Shown: piece by piece, positions 1-8,744 of the stretch | Layout of the letters: each line of letters begins with the position of its first letter | Position numbering within the stretch: the first letter of the stretch is position 1 | The notes under the pieces: generated by a model | Told to the model about the DNA's origin: nothing | Database searches by the model: none | The model's input: only the letters and a program-made list of their open reading frames with translations | NCBI GenBank assembly: GCA_002238865.1 | Contig: MPNE01000003.1 | Span: forward strand, 1 to 64,000 | Origin: Gemmatimonadetes bacterium bin94 | GTDB lineage: Bacteria; Gemmatimonadota; Gemmatimonadetes; Longimicrobiales; Gaopeijiaceae | DNA length: 64,000 nt | Direction: 5' to 3' | Position numbers and translations under genes: made by a program

Positions 1-586
1 CCACACCCCCGCTCCACACACCCTGCCGTTCTCTTTCGCCTCGAGGACGGAGGTTGCGTCACCTACGACGACGTTCGCCGCTTCGGCCGCCTGACGAGGG
101 TCCCGCGAGCCGAGTGGACCGGCTGGGCCCGGCGCGCCCCCCCCCCCCGCCCGGGAGCCGCTGGCACGCTCCTTCACGGGGAAGAGGCTCCACGACATCC
201 TGACCCGGTCGAGGTCCCCTGTACGCTCCCTCCTCCTCGACCAGAAGCGGATCGCGGGAGTCGGCAACATCTACGCCATCGAGGCGCTGTGGTTCGCACG
301 CATTCATCCGCGGGCCCCGGCCAACACCATCGGCGCCGCTGCGGCTGCCGGGCTGCATCGCAGTTTGCGGAAGGTTCTGCGGCGGGCCATCAGGGCCGGA
401 GGCACCACGCTGCGCAACTACCGGGACGCCAACGGCGACGAAGGCACCTTCGGGCGAGCGCTCCACGCGTACGGCAGAGAGGGGCGACCGTGCACCCGGT
501 GCGGCGCCCCGATCGAGCGGATCGTCTTCGGAGGCCGCTCCGCCTTCCGCTGCCCGGACTGCCAGGACGGGAGCGGCCTCCCGTGA
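1..586 (+). CDS. mutM: Formamidopyrimidine-DNA glycosylase, 5' partial with apparent frameshift
   Basis: This is the 3' portion of an Fpg/MutM base-excision-repair glycosylase, which removes oxidised purines such as 8-oxoguanine. The gene enters from the left edge. Bases 1 to about 148 read in frame 1 and give a conserved segment ending YDDVRRFGRL. From about 149 the family match continues in frame 2 with EPLARSFTGKRLHDIL, then GVGNIYAIEALW (helix-two-turn-helix) and a C-terminal zinc finger with CTRC and CPDC pairs. The frame change falls in an uninterrupted run of 12 C at 137-148, so one extra C (or two missing) restores a continuous protein. A sequencing or assembly error is the simplest explanation; a real pseudogene cannot be excluded. 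The stop TGA at 584-586 overlaps a GTG at 583 that may start the next gene. Confidence 0.85.
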
Positions 587-713
587 CCATGCCCACCCCC
601 ACCCCGCTCTCCCTCCCCAACGCGGCCCGGCGCGCGCCGCGGGCAACCCCCCCGCGCCGCCCCGGCGCGCGTCGCGGCCACCCTCCGGGGGCCACCTGCG
701 GGTCGCGGTCGCG

Positions 714-2201
714 ATGGCGATACTCTGCGCGCCGCTGGCCGCTCCCGCGGCTCCACTCGGCGGCCAGACCGTGCCTGCCGCCCCCGGCGAGCGGCTCCCG
801 GTCGTCCGGCACACGCTCGACAACGGCATGACCTTCCTGATCCTGGAGCGCCGCCAGTCCCCCACGGTGTCGCTGGTCATCCACTACCCCGTCGGGTCCG
901 TCAACGAGCACCTCGGCAACACCGGCATCGCCCACGTCCTCGAGCACATGCTCTTCAAGGGCTCGGAAGAGATCGGCACGCGCGACCGGGCCAGGGAATC
1001 TCCTCTGCTGGACGCGGTGGACGCCGCCCGCGACTCCATGATCGCGGAAGCGGGACTCGCCCGCCCCGATACCTCCAGGATCCGCCGGCTCGAAGACGTG
1101 ATCTCATCGCTGGAAGACCAGGCGCGAGTGCACACCGTTGCGAACGAATTCGACCGCATCCTCTCCGCCGAGGGCGCCCGTGGCCTGAACGCCACGACAT
1201 CGCACGAAGCCACCCGGTACTTCGTCGAACTTCCGTCCAACCGCCTCGAACTGTGGTTCGCCCTGGAGTCCGACCGGATGCGGCACCCGGTCTTCCGGGG
1301 GTTCTTTACCGAACTGGACGTCGTCCGCGAGGAAAGGCGCATGCGCCTGGAGACGAGCCCTGGCGGGATCCTGGAGACTGCCCTCCTGGCCACGGCATTC
1401 CAGGTTCACCCCTACGGCGTACCGGTAATCGGGCATGCGAGCGATCTGGAGTTCCTCACCCGGCGGCAGGCGCTCGACTACTTCCTCGACTACTACGGCG
1501 CCGGCAACGCGGTGGCCGCCATCGTCGGGGACGTCGATGCGGACGAGGTCAAGCGCTGGGCGAACGAGTACTTCGGCCCGGTTCGGCCGGGTCGGCAACC
1601 TCCTGCCGTGCTAGCCCGCGAACCCGAACAGGCCGGAGAACGCCGGGTCACCGTCGAATTCGACGCGGAGCCCCGCCTGCTCATCGGATGGCGAGCGGTC
1701 TCCGGTCTTCATCCGGACGCCCCCGCTCTTGCCATGCTCGCATCGGTACTGACGGCCGGCAGGACGACGCGGCTCTACCGGCGGCTCGTCGCCGGGGACC
1801 AGTCCGCGGTCCATGTGGCGGCATACCTGGGCCCCGGCTTTGCCCACCCGCGGTTGTTCACGGTCGGCGCCGTCCCGAGATCACCCCACACCGCGGCCGA
1901 GATCGAGCAGGCCGTGTACGAGGAGATCGAGAAGATCAAGGAGACGGCTCCGGATCCGAGGGCCCTGGAACGGATCGGCAACCAGCTCCGCGCGGGTGAC
2001 TTCCGCCGGTTGTCGTCCAACCTCGAACTGGCAATGCAGATCGCCGAGTCACAGGCCGCCTTCGGTGATTGGAGGGAGACCTTCCGGCTGTCGCGCCGGA
2101 TCATGGATGTGACCCCCCAGGACGTCCGGCGGGTCGCCATCCAGTACCTGGAAACCCGTTCGAGAACGGTCGCGACCATGGTGCGAAAGGACCCGTCATG
2201 A
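714..2201 (+). CDS. M16 family zinc peptidase, catalytic subunit
   Basis: A 495-residue M16 (pitrilysin/insulinase-like) peptidase, probably exported. The inverted zinc motif is H74-V-L-E77-H78, and E185 in LESDRM is the expected third metal ligand. A charged insert of about 60 residues (90-150) lies between them. The second half has the usual M16 C-terminal domain. A hydrophobic stretch at the very N-terminus (ILCAPLAAPAAPLGG) looks like a signal peptide, but ATG 714 leaves it without a basic n-region. The frame stays open upstream without a start codon. A GTG at 583 overlapping the mutM stop would be the natural start if one C is missing from the C7 run at 647-653. The next gene overlaps by 4 bp (ATGA) and encodes an M16 protein without the zinc motif, so the two probably form a heterodimer. 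Confidence 0.88.
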   Translation: MAILCAPLAAPAAPLGGQTVPAAPGERLPVVRHTLDNGMTFLILERRQSPTVSLVIHYPVGSVNEHLGNTGIAHVLEHMLFKGSEEIGTRDRARESPLLDAVDAARDSMIAEAGLARPDTSRIRRLEDVISSLEDQARVHTVANEFDRILSAEGARGLNATTSHEATRYFVELPSNRLELWFALESDRMRHPVFRGFFTELDVVREERRMRLETSPGGILETALLATAFQVHPYGVPVIGHASDLEFLTRRQALDYFLDYYGAGNAVAAIVGDVDADEVKRWANEYFGPVRPGRQPPAVLAREPEQAGERRVTVEFDAEPRLLIGWRAVSGLHPDAPALAMLASVLTAGRTTRLYRRLVAGDQSAVHVAAYLGPGFAHPRLFTVGAVPRSPHTAAEIEQAVYEEIEKIKETAPDPRALERIGNQLRAGDFRRLSSNLELAMQIAESQAAFGDWRETFRLSRRIMDVTPQDVRRVAIQYLETRSRTVATMVRKDPS

Positions 2202-3721
2202 CGCCGCCCGGGGATTGGCGCCGGGTCCGCCGGGCCATCGTCGCCCTGACTCTGGCGCTGGTCGTGGCGCCCCGCCCGGCGACAAGCCAGGACTCGGTGC
2301 GGGACCGAATCGCGCGGATGACCTTCCCGGAACTGCGCTTCACCCCCGTCCATCCCCGCACGGAGGAGGTCCGTGGGGTGACGGTCTACTTCATACACGA
2401 CGACCAGCTCCCCCTGGCGACCGTTCATGCCACGTTCCGGGGGGGTGTGCGGCGCTTCGGGCGCGACTACTTCGCGGCCGCCTCGGCGGTCCCCAGCCTC
2501 CTTCGCACGGCGGGCACCCGCTCGCTGCCACCCGACTCCGTCGACGCGAGGATCGAGACGCTCGCGCTGGCCATGAGCTTCGGCCAGGGGGGAGGGGGCG
2601 CTTCGTCCTGGGTCAATTCGCTCTCCGGCCAGCTGGACGAAGCCGTCCGACTCTGGAGCGAGATGCTCCGCGAACCCCGCTTCGACTCGGCCCAGGTCGA
2701 GCTCTGGCGCGGCGCGGAAATGGAGCGCGTCCGGCGGCGGCGCGACGACCCCGCCTCCCTCGCATTCAGCCGCTTCAACCGAATCATGTATGGCGACCAC
2801 CCCGTCGGCTGGGAAATGTCCCCCGCGGACCTCGAATCCGGCGACCTCGCCGAAGAGCGGTTGCGATTCGTGCACCGGGCGGTGATCTGCCCCGAGAACA
2901 TGGTGCTGGGCGTTGCCGGAGACGTCGAGTGGAACCGGGTGTCCCCGCTGCTCGACGAGATGCTGGCGGCGTGGCCCTCCTGCTCGGGCAACCTCCAGGA
3001 CGACCCCGTCCCGGAGATCCGTACCGAAGCCGGTGTGTTCGTGATCCACAAGGAGATCGAACAGAGCGTGGTGGTCCTCGCCCACTCCTCCCGCCTGAGG
3101 CAGGGCGACACCCCGGGCTACTTCGCCTCCCGGATCGGGAACTCGATCCTGGGCGCGTCGGGGCTCTCCAGCCGCCTCGCAATCGAGGTGCGGACCCGGG
3201 AAGGGCTCGCCTACGGGGCTTCCTCTCTGTGGACCACGTCCCGCCGCAACGACGGGCTGGTGGGCGCGCTCACGCGCACCAGGCCCGAGACGACGATGGC
3301 GGCTGCCCGGCTCCTCCTGGGGGCGCTCGATTCCATGCGAACGGCCCCGCCTTCGCAGCCGGAGGTCACGCATGCCATCGATGAAGTCGTGAACGGGTTC
3401 GTATTCAACTTCCGCACCCCGTTCCAGGTCATCGCCCGCGGGATGGCGTACCAGAGCCTGGATCTTCCCGCGGACTGGCTGGAACGGTATATGGACGGAA
3501 TCCAGGCCGTGACGCCCCGGACCGTCCTGGAGGTCTTCCGGTCCGAGGTGGACCCGGCCCGCATGACGATCCTGCTCGTTGGCGACACCACGCGCTTCGA
3601 CGGGTCGCCGTCGGAGCTGGGCCGGGTAACCGTGTTGGACGCCGACCCCCCGCCCGGTGTCAGCGACTCTTCACCGCCACGTGGATCGCCGCGATCCCCG
3701 CACTCACCAGGAACCAGTTGA
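2198..3721 (+). CDS. M16 family peptidase, non-catalytic partner subunit
   Basis: A 507-residue secreted protein with the M16 fold. Residues 1-31 form a signal peptide: basic RRVRR, then a hydrophobic core ending PATSQ. Where the catalytic paralogue has HxxEH this protein reads GRDYFAAASAVPSLL, so the zinc site is absent. The rest (segments such as NSLSGQLDEAVRLW and the C-terminal SSRLAIEVRTREGLAYGASS) follows the family. Paired active and inactive M16 subunits encoded side by side are well known, as in mitochondrial processing peptidase and bacterial periplasmic heterodimers. The start codon overlaps the upstream stop (ATGA), implying translational coupling. Its last 62 bp overlap the convergent ubiE gene, so the two 3' ends are antisense to each other. 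Confidence 0.87.
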   Translation: MTPPGDWRRVRRAIVALTLALVVAPRPATSQDSVRDRIARMTFPELRFTPVHPRTEEVRGVTVYFIHDDQLPLATVHATFRGGVRRFGRDYFAAASAVPSLLRTAGTRSLPPDSVDARIETLALAMSFGQGGGGASSWVNSLSGQLDEAVRLWSEMLREPRFDSAQVELWRGAEMERVRRRRDDPASLAFSRFNRIMYGDHPVGWEMSPADLESGDLAEERLRFVHRAVICPENMVLGVAGDVEWNRVSPLLDEMLAAWPSCSGNLQDDPVPEIRTEAGVFVIHKEIEQSVVVLAHSSRLRQGDTPGYFASRIGNSILGASGLSSRLAIEVRTREGLAYGASSLWTTSRRNDGLVGALTRTRPETTMAAARLLLGALDSMRTAPPSQPEVTHAIDEVVNGFVFNFRTPFQVIARGMAYQSLDLPADWLERYMDGIQAVTPRTVLEVFRSEVDPARMTILLVGDTTRFDGSPSELGRVTVLDADPPPGVSDSSPPRGSPRSPHSPGTS

Positions 3722-4394
3722 CGGTGCCGAAGCCGGCCTGCCGCAGAAGCCGCGCCAGGACTTTCGGGCCGGGAAAGCCCTTAACCGACCGTGGAAGGTA
3801 GGTGTAGGCCCACGGGTGGCCCGAGACGATCCTGCCCACGCGTGGCAGGATCTGATTGAAGTACAGCATGTAGGCCGCCCGGACGAATCTCCGCGGTGGC
3901 ACCGTGAATTCCAGGATCACCAGCCGCCCGCCCGGCTGCAGCACCCGGTGGAGCTCACGAAAACCCGCCAGAGGCTCCGAGAGGTTGCGGACGCCGAAGC
4001 CTACGGTGGCGCCGGAAAACGACCCGCTCGCGAAGGGAAGGCGCTGGGTGTCACCGCACACCGGGCTCACCGGCGCCCGGCGGATCTTGGGCAGCCCGTG
4101 AGCGAGCATCGGGAAGGCGAAGTCGGCCCCGACCACTCTGCCGCGGAATCCCGGCCGCTCCGTGAGTTCCATGGCCAGATCGAAGGTGCCCGCGCAGGCG
4201 TCCAGGTAGGTCCCTGCGACGGCGCGATCCCATCCGAGCTCGCCGATTGCCCGCTGGCGCCATCGCCTGTCGATATTCAGGCTGAGCACATGGTTGAGCA
4301 GATCGTAGCGGGGCGCAATCTCGCTGAACAGCGTCCTCACCTGTGTGGCGCGCGCACCGCCACTGGCCGGCTCCGCTTCCCGGCAGGCCGTCAA
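3660..4394 (-). CDS. ubiE: Demethylmenaquinone/demethylubiquinone C-methyltransferase
   Basis: A 244-residue UbiE/MenG methyltransferase that transfers a methyl group from S-adenosylmethionine to the quinone ring in the last steps of menaquinone or ubiquinone synthesis. Visible family blocks: FSEIAPRYDLLNHVLS at 23-38, SAM motif I LDACAGTFDLA at 64-74 (GTG of the consensus is GTF here), VGFGVRNLSEP at 131-141 and LQPGGRLVILEFTVP. Length is normal for the family. The gene is convergent with and overlaps the M16 pair. Upstream lies a 207-bp region shared with a divergent sigma-factor gene that contains an inverted repeat. If the host is a menaquinone user, menG is the better name. Confidence 0.9.
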   Translation of the reverse strand: MTACREAEPASGGARATQVRTLFSEIAPRYDLLNHVLSLNIDRRWRQRAIGELGWDRAVAGTYLDACAGTFDLAMELTERPGFRGRVVGADFAFPMLAHGLPKIRRAPVSPVCGDTQRLPFASGSFSGATVGFGVRNLSEPLAGFRELHRVLQPGGRLVILEFTVPPRRFVRAAYMLYFNQILPRVGRIVSGHPWAYTYLPRSVKGFPGPKVLARLLRQAGFGTVNWFLVSAGIAAIHVAVKSR

Positions 4395-4478
4395 GGCGTC
4401 ACCTTCCTTCGTGCCAGAGTGGATTTCCCGTGGGGCCGAAAGGTAGACTGGCTGGCGGACCGCTCCAATGGGTAACGG

Positions 4479-4508
4479 GGTTCAATGATGAGTGGCGCGT
4501 GTTGAACC
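4479..4508. promoter_or_regulatory. Inverted repeat between ubiE and ECF sigma gene
   Basis: GGTTCAA at 4479-4485 is repeated as the exact reverse complement TTGAACC at 4502-4508, with 16 bases between. It sits in the 207-bp divergent intergenic region (4395-4601) about 95 bp upstream of the sigma-factor start. The spacing suits a dimeric regulator or a two-sided control element. No recognisable -35/-10 pair was confirmed, so function is inferred from position and symmetry only. Confidence 0.35.
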
Positions 4509-4601
4509 GTATCCGGTAGTCCGGCCCTGCCGGCCATTGCCCACCACTGGATCACAGTCCTCGGCCGCCTTTACGGAAGAGCCCGAAAGACCCGCCGACC
4601 A

Positions 4602-5198
4602 TTGGAAAACCAGACTCCCGACGACAGGACGCTGGCCGCCCAGGCCGCGGAGGGCCGCCAAAGGGCTTTCCGGGAACTGCTTCGCCGGTACGAGAGGCCC
4701 GTCTTCTCCCTGATCTACCGCATGGTCCGTGACCGCGGTCTCGCCGAGGATCTGGCACAGGAGGCATTCATCCGGGCCTTCAATGCGATCGCCAGCTACA
4801 ACCCGGGCTACAAGTTCTCGAGCTGGATCTTCAAGATCGCCCACAACCTCACCATCGACCATCTGCGCAAGAAGAGAATCGACACGATTTCCCTGGACGG
4901 TTCTCCCCACGCGCTGACGGAAGAAGCGCAGGCCAGGACCCGGCCGATCGTGGAGTCGCCCGATGAACGCCCCGACGCCTACGTCGAGAACCTGGAGCTG
5001 GGAAGCCAGATCGAATCCGCCATCGGCAAGTTGCGACCCGAGTACCGGACGGTCACCCTGTTGCGCCATGTGGAAGGGTACTCGTACAAGGAGATCGCGG
5101 AGATCATGGAGTTGCCGCTGGGGACCGTGAAGACCTACATCCACAGGGCACGTCTGGAACTGAAAGAGGCGTTGGCCCACCTTGAAGCGTCACGGTAG
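4602..5198 (+). CDS. RNA polymerase sigma factor, ECF (RpoE-like) family
   Basis: A 198-residue extracytoplasmic-function sigma factor. Region 2 spans about 24-94, including QEAFIRAFNAIASY and the DNA-melting segment FSSWIFKIAHNLTIDHLRK. Region 4 spans about 137-189 with the helix-turn-helix YKEIAEIMELPLGTVKTYIHRA. A 40-residue acidic linker joins them. The start is a TTG; no in-frame ATG precedes region 2. It heads a same-strand series with the anti-sigma-like gene 65 bp downstream, then three envelope-protein genes, so it probably directs transcription of its own operon in response to envelope stress. Confidence 0.92.
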   Translation: MENQTPDDRTLAAQAAEGRQRAFRELLRRYERPVFSLIYRMVRDRGLAEDLAQEAFIRAFNAIASYNPGYKFSSWIFKIAHNLTIDHLRKKRIDTISLDGSPHALTEEAQARTRPIVESPDERPDAYVENLELGSQIESAIGKLRPEYRTVTLLRHVEGYSYKEIAEIMELPLGTVKTYIHRARLELKEALAHLEASR

Positions 5199-5263
5199 CC
5201 ATTCCCCTGAAACCGCGGAAATCCCGGATGCGTAGTGGACGGCAACCATGGAGGAGCAATCAA

Positions 5264-6169
5264 GTGAAACGGACGGACCGGACACCCGGGGCGCTGGACC
5301 CGTGGACGAGGCGCATGTTCTCGTACCTCGACGGCGAGTTGGGACCCGCCGAGCAGGCCCTGTTCGAGCGGGAGACTGCCGCCGACCCCGTGAGATCCGC
5401 CCGGACCGAGGCGTTCCGCTCGCTGCAGTCCACCCTCGACGAGCTGGCCGCGTTCGCGCCGTCGCATGACTTCGCTGTTCGCGTGATGGCTGCTCTGCAA
5501 GCGCGGCGGTCCTTGTGGACACGGATGTTCGCGTGGCTGGACGGCAACGCGGTCCCGGCCGCTCCGAATGTGCTGGCAAACCTCCTGGACGAAGGGCTTT
5601 CCCGAGGACAGGCCCGGACTCTTTCCGCTTTTCTGGCGCGGGATCCGGAAGCCGCCGCCGCCCTGGTATCCTGGCGAAGGCTCTGCCACCGGCTCGACCA
5701 CCTTGCCGGGTTCGCTCCGTCTGCGGACTTTGCCGGCCGCGTCATGGCAAACGTGAAGGCGGCTCCCGCTTCTGTTCGTCGCCGTGACACACTCACCGAC
5801 CGGCTCCGCGCCCTTTGGCCCCGCCGCGGAAACCGGCTGGCAGCGGCGTCGGGAATCGCCTTCGGGCCAACTGCCCTGGCCGGTGTCACCGCCTACATGC
5901 TGGTCAGCGGCAATCCGCTGGTCACCGCGTCCAACGTGGCCAGCTTCGTGTGGACGAAGCTCTCCACGGCGATGTCCGGGCTGGTCGAGGCGGCATTCAG
6001 CGGCCCATCGGGCAGCGCGTTTGGTATTCTCGATGTTCTGGCCGCACCGCCGCCCGTGCTGGTGGCCGGCCTGGTCCTGTTCGGAGGACTCACGCTTGTT
6101 TCGGGCTGGGTCCTGTACAAGAACGTTGTCAAGGTCTCGGAGTTGAAGAGCCGATATGTCCCAGCCTAG
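5264..6169 (+). CDS. Membrane anti-sigma factor-like protein with duplicated N-terminal domain
   Basis: A 301-residue protein directly after the ECF sigma gene. The start is GTG 5264, chosen because a strong ribosome site GGAGGAG lies at 5250-5256; an in-frame ATG at 5228 is less likely. The soluble N-terminal half carries two related units: residues 18-78 (MFSYLDGEL ... LAAFAPSHDFAVRVMA) and 88-164 (MFAWLDGNA ... LAGFAPSADFAGRVMA). The HxxxCxxC zinc motif of ZAS anti-sigma factors is absent. Two hydrophobic segments follow at about 196-217 and 264-286. Position and the LDGEL anti-sigma-like start support a role in holding the sigma factor at the membrane. The last 14 bp overlap the next gene. 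Confidence 0.72.
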   Translation: MKRTDRTPGALDPWTRRMFSYLDGELGPAEQALFERETAADPVRSARTEAFRSLQSTLDELAAFAPSHDFAVRVMAALQARRSLWTRMFAWLDGNAVPAAPNVLANLLDEGLSRGQARTLSAFLARDPEAAAALVSWRRLCHRLDHLAGFAPSADFAGRVMANVKAAPASVRRRDTLTDRLRALWPRRGNRLAAASGIAFGPTALAGVTAYMLVSGNPLVTASNVASFVWTKLSTAMSGLVEAAFSGPSGSAFGILDVLAAPPPVLVAGLVLFGGLTLVSGWVLYKNVVKVSELKSRYVPA

Positions 6170-7769
6170 CCATCTCAAAACGGGAATCGCCGTCTCCGCG
6201 GGGGCAGCACTGCTGCTCGCCGCCCCGGCAACCCGCGCGCAGGAACGCGCCATCGTCTCCAATCAGGTGGAGGTCGCCAACAACGCCGCGTCGCTCCACC
6301 TCGAATTGTCCGATGGCGAAGCTCTTGCGGTCACCCTCGCCGACGGTGTGGCCACCGTGAACGGAGAGGTGCTGGGGACATACGAGCCCGGTGGCCCCGT
6401 GGACCGGTCGTGGCGCGATCTCCTCGCCGACATCCTGACACTGACCAATGGCCCGCTCGCCCGGGAGCTCGGTGAATGGGACCCGGATACGGATCGCGGC
6501 GGGGCCGGGACGGGCCTTCTCCGCCAGCTCGATTTGGCGCTCGAAGGCGCGATCACCGGCGCGGAGGTGGAGAGGCCCCGGGCCAGAGATCCGGAGCGGC
6601 TGCAGAACCTGCTCGAGGTAATTGCCCGGAACGACAACATCCAGGGGCTGGGAGAGGCTCTCGACGATGTGGACCTCGAATCTCTCAGCATCTGGCTGCA
6701 TGAGGACCACACGATACCCGCGGAAGTGACGGTGATGGGAGACGTTCTCCTGGCCGGGGGCCGTCTCGATGTGCGCGGACGGGTGCGCGGCGACGTAATC
6801 GTCCTCGACGGAGATCTCACCCTGTCGGCGGAGGGCTCGATCGCAGGCGATGTCAGGCTTATCGAGGCCGAGTTGGATCGCGACGGCGGGACCATCGAGG
6901 GCAGGGTCGTCGATGTGTCCCGGGAACTGCGCATGGAGGAGGCGCAGGTCCGCGACAGGATCCGCGAGGAGCTGCAGCGCGAACTTGGTCGCGTGAGCAG
7001 CTCACGCGGCCAGGGCCGGGGCTTCTTCTCGAGAGTCGGCCGCGCCGCGGGCGGCATTCTGGAGTCCGTGCTGACCTTCCTGGTGGTGGGCGTCCTCACC
7101 CTGGTTCTGACCCGCTTCTGGGGAGAGCGCCTGGGAGTGGTCACCAGGGCGGTCGGACATCAACCGGGCCGGAGTGCGGTCGTCGGACTCGCGGGTGGTT
7201 TCGTGGCCTTGCCCGTCTATATCTGCGGCACGCTGGTTCTCGCGATCTCGATTGTGGGCATCCCCGTGCTGTTGGCCTGGGTGCCGTTCTTCCCGGTGGT
7301 GGTGGCCGTCGCAGGGTTCATGGGATACCTGGGCGTGAGCCATCACGTGGGAAGCTGGGTGCTCGACAGGGAAATTCCCTGGCTCGCCTGGGTCGACCGC
7401 AACCACGACACTCATGTAAGGCTGGTGGGAGTGGCGGCGATGTTGGCGCCCTTCTTGATCGCAAGCACTGTCCGGGTGCTCCCCCTGCTGGGGTGGTTCG
7501 GCGGACTCATTGCGGCACTCGGTACCGTCGTGGGCGTTCTGGCAACGGTCACGGGGCTCGGCGCAGTCATCATGACCCGCGGTGGCAGTCGTCCGGCAGG
7601 CTGGAGCTACGCGTTCGACGACGACGAATTCGAATCCGCCGCCTGGTCCTCTGCCGGTTACCGCGCCGATCCCGCGGCTGGCGGCGAGGACGGCGGACCG
7701 GGAGGCGCGGCCCCGGACGACGTAGCGAATGATTCCGGGCAAGACGAGGACGGGAGCGACGCCCCATGA
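6156..7769 (+). CDS. Exported bactofilin-like/multi-pass membrane protein
   Basis: A 537-residue protein with an N-terminal signal peptide (1-28, ending RAQ) and an extracytoplasmic part. Around residues 185-255 it has a repetitive beta-rich stretch (VTVMGDVLLAGGRLDVRG, VRGDVIVLDGDL, GSIAGDVRLIEA) typical of the polymer-forming/bactofilin fold. After a charged coiled region come about five membrane helices (near 300-322, 345-368, 372-392, 423-442, 446-472). The C-terminus is an acidic, Gly/Ala-rich tail. Similar polymer-forming plus multi-TM proteins exist in many diderms, but I know of no assigned reaction. It overlaps the anti-sigma gene upstream and the toast-rack gene downstream, so it is translated with them. 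Confidence 0.7.
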   Translation: MSQPSHLKTGIAVSAGAALLLAAPATRAQERAIVSNQVEVANNAASLHLELSDGEALAVTLADGVATVNGEVLGTYEPGGPVDRSWRDLLADILTLTNGPLARELGEWDPDTDRGGAGTGLLRQLDLALEGAITGAEVERPRARDPERLQNLLEVIARNDNIQGLGEALDDVDLESLSIWLHEDHTIPAEVTVMGDVLLAGGRLDVRGRVRGDVIVLDGDLTLSAEGSIAGDVRLIEAELDRDGGTIEGRVVDVSRELRMEEAQVRDRIREELQRELGRVSSSRGQGRGFFSRVGRAAGGILESVLTFLVVGVLTLVLTRFWGERLGVVTRAVGHQPGRSAVVGLAGGFVALPVYICGTLVLAISIVGIPVLLAWVPFFPVVVAVAGFMGYLGVSHHVGSWVLDREIPWLAWVDRNHDTHVRLVGVAAMLAPFLIASTVRVLPLLGWFGGLIAALGTVVGVLATVTGLGAVIMTRGGSRPAGWSYAFDDDEFESAAWSSAGYRADPAAGGEDGGPGGAAPDDVANDSGQDEDGSDAP

Positions 7770-8614
7770 TCCGGCATGCCGCTTCCGCCGCGTTGCTCGC
7801 CGTCGCGCTTGGCACCTCCGTGCAGCTTCACGCGCAGAGCTGGAAGACCGTCACCTCTTCCCGGCAGGTCACTGACGAGGACCACCTCCGCGTGCGCGTC
7901 AGCTACGGAGCCGGAGTACTCGAACTCCGCCGCGCGGAATCGGGCTCGCTCTATCGGACCTTTTTTCGTTTTGACGAGGAGACGGCGGTACCCCGGACGG
8001 AGTATCACCCCGGAACCCTGAACGTCGACCTCTCCAGGCGGGAAAACCGGGGCCTCAACTTCGGCAACCGGTCGTCCGAGGCATCGCTCGATCTGGAACT
8101 CTCCACGGAAGTCCCTCTGGACATCCAACTGGATTTTGGAGCCGGACGCGCCGAACTGGATCTGACCGGGCTGGCCATGCGAGAGCTGGAAGTGAACACC
8201 GGGGCATCCGAGTCGGTTGTGTACATCGACGAGGTCAACCCGGAACAGATGGAGTCGGCTTCGATCAGCGTGGGGGCCGCCGATCTCAGGGTGCGGGGGC
8301 TCGGCAACCTGAACGCCGAGGAGGTAGAGATCAGGGCCGGCCTTGGTTCGGTAGTGCTGGGACTCGACGGCGAGTGGCCGCGAGACGGGTTTCTCGTCGT
8401 CGAAATGGGGTTGGGCGCTTTGGAGATACGTGTTCCGGAGTCGCTGGGCGTGAGGATCCAGCACCGAAAGTCGATCCTGTCCTCGATCGATGCCGAGGGA
8501 ATGGTAAAGGACGGAAACGTGTACCGTTCGGTCAATTGGGACAGCGCCGAGCGCCACGTGGAGATCGACATTTCCGCTGCCCTTGGAAGCATCGATCTGG
8601 TCTGGATCAACTGA
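7766..8614 (+). CDS. Exported toast-rack-like (LiaF/DUF4097-type) protein
   Basis: A 282-residue protein with a signal peptide (1-24, ending LHAQ). The mature part is a series of short beta strands with repeated DFGAGRAELDLTG, NTGASESVVYID, SVGAADLRVRGL and GLGSVVLGLDGE type motifs, as in toast-rack domains of LiaF-like and DUF4097 proteins. These families are associated with cell-envelope stress responses. The start overlaps the preceding stop (ATGA). No membrane anchor is seen at the C-terminus, so it is probably periplasmic or surface located. The family call rests on motif rhythm rather than a search. Confidence 0.68.
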   Translation: MIRHAASAALLAVALGTSVQLHAQSWKTVTSSRQVTDEDHLRVRVSYGAGVLELRRAESGSLYRTFFRFDEETAVPRTEYHPGTLNVDLSRRENRGLNFGNRSSEASLDLELSTEVPLDIQLDFGAGRAELDLTGLAMRELEVNTGASESVVYIDEVNPEQMESASISVGAADLRVRGLGNLNAEEVEIRAGLGSVVLGLDGEWPRDGFLVVEMGLGALEIRVPESLGVRIQHRKSILSSIDAEGMVKDGNVYRSVNWDSAERHVEIDISAALGSIDLVWIN

Positions 8615-8744
8615 TCCGGTTCATGGCCACAGGGGTGACAATCATCGGGAGTCGTTACACTTATTATTATTGGAGAGCGGTTTTCTCACGCGGTTCAGCA
8701 CGGGTCCCGGACCTCGGACCCGGGCATGGGGTACAGGAGGAACT

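Noticed and set aside
1775-3373. 532-residue reading frame on the minus strand
   Set aside because: Antisense to the M16 pair with no family motifs; explained by GC-rich codon bias.
8661-8671. TTATTATTATT as a clear promoter
   Set aside because: It has a good -10-like core but no -35 at an accepted spacing, so it is only mentioned in the small membrane protein entry.
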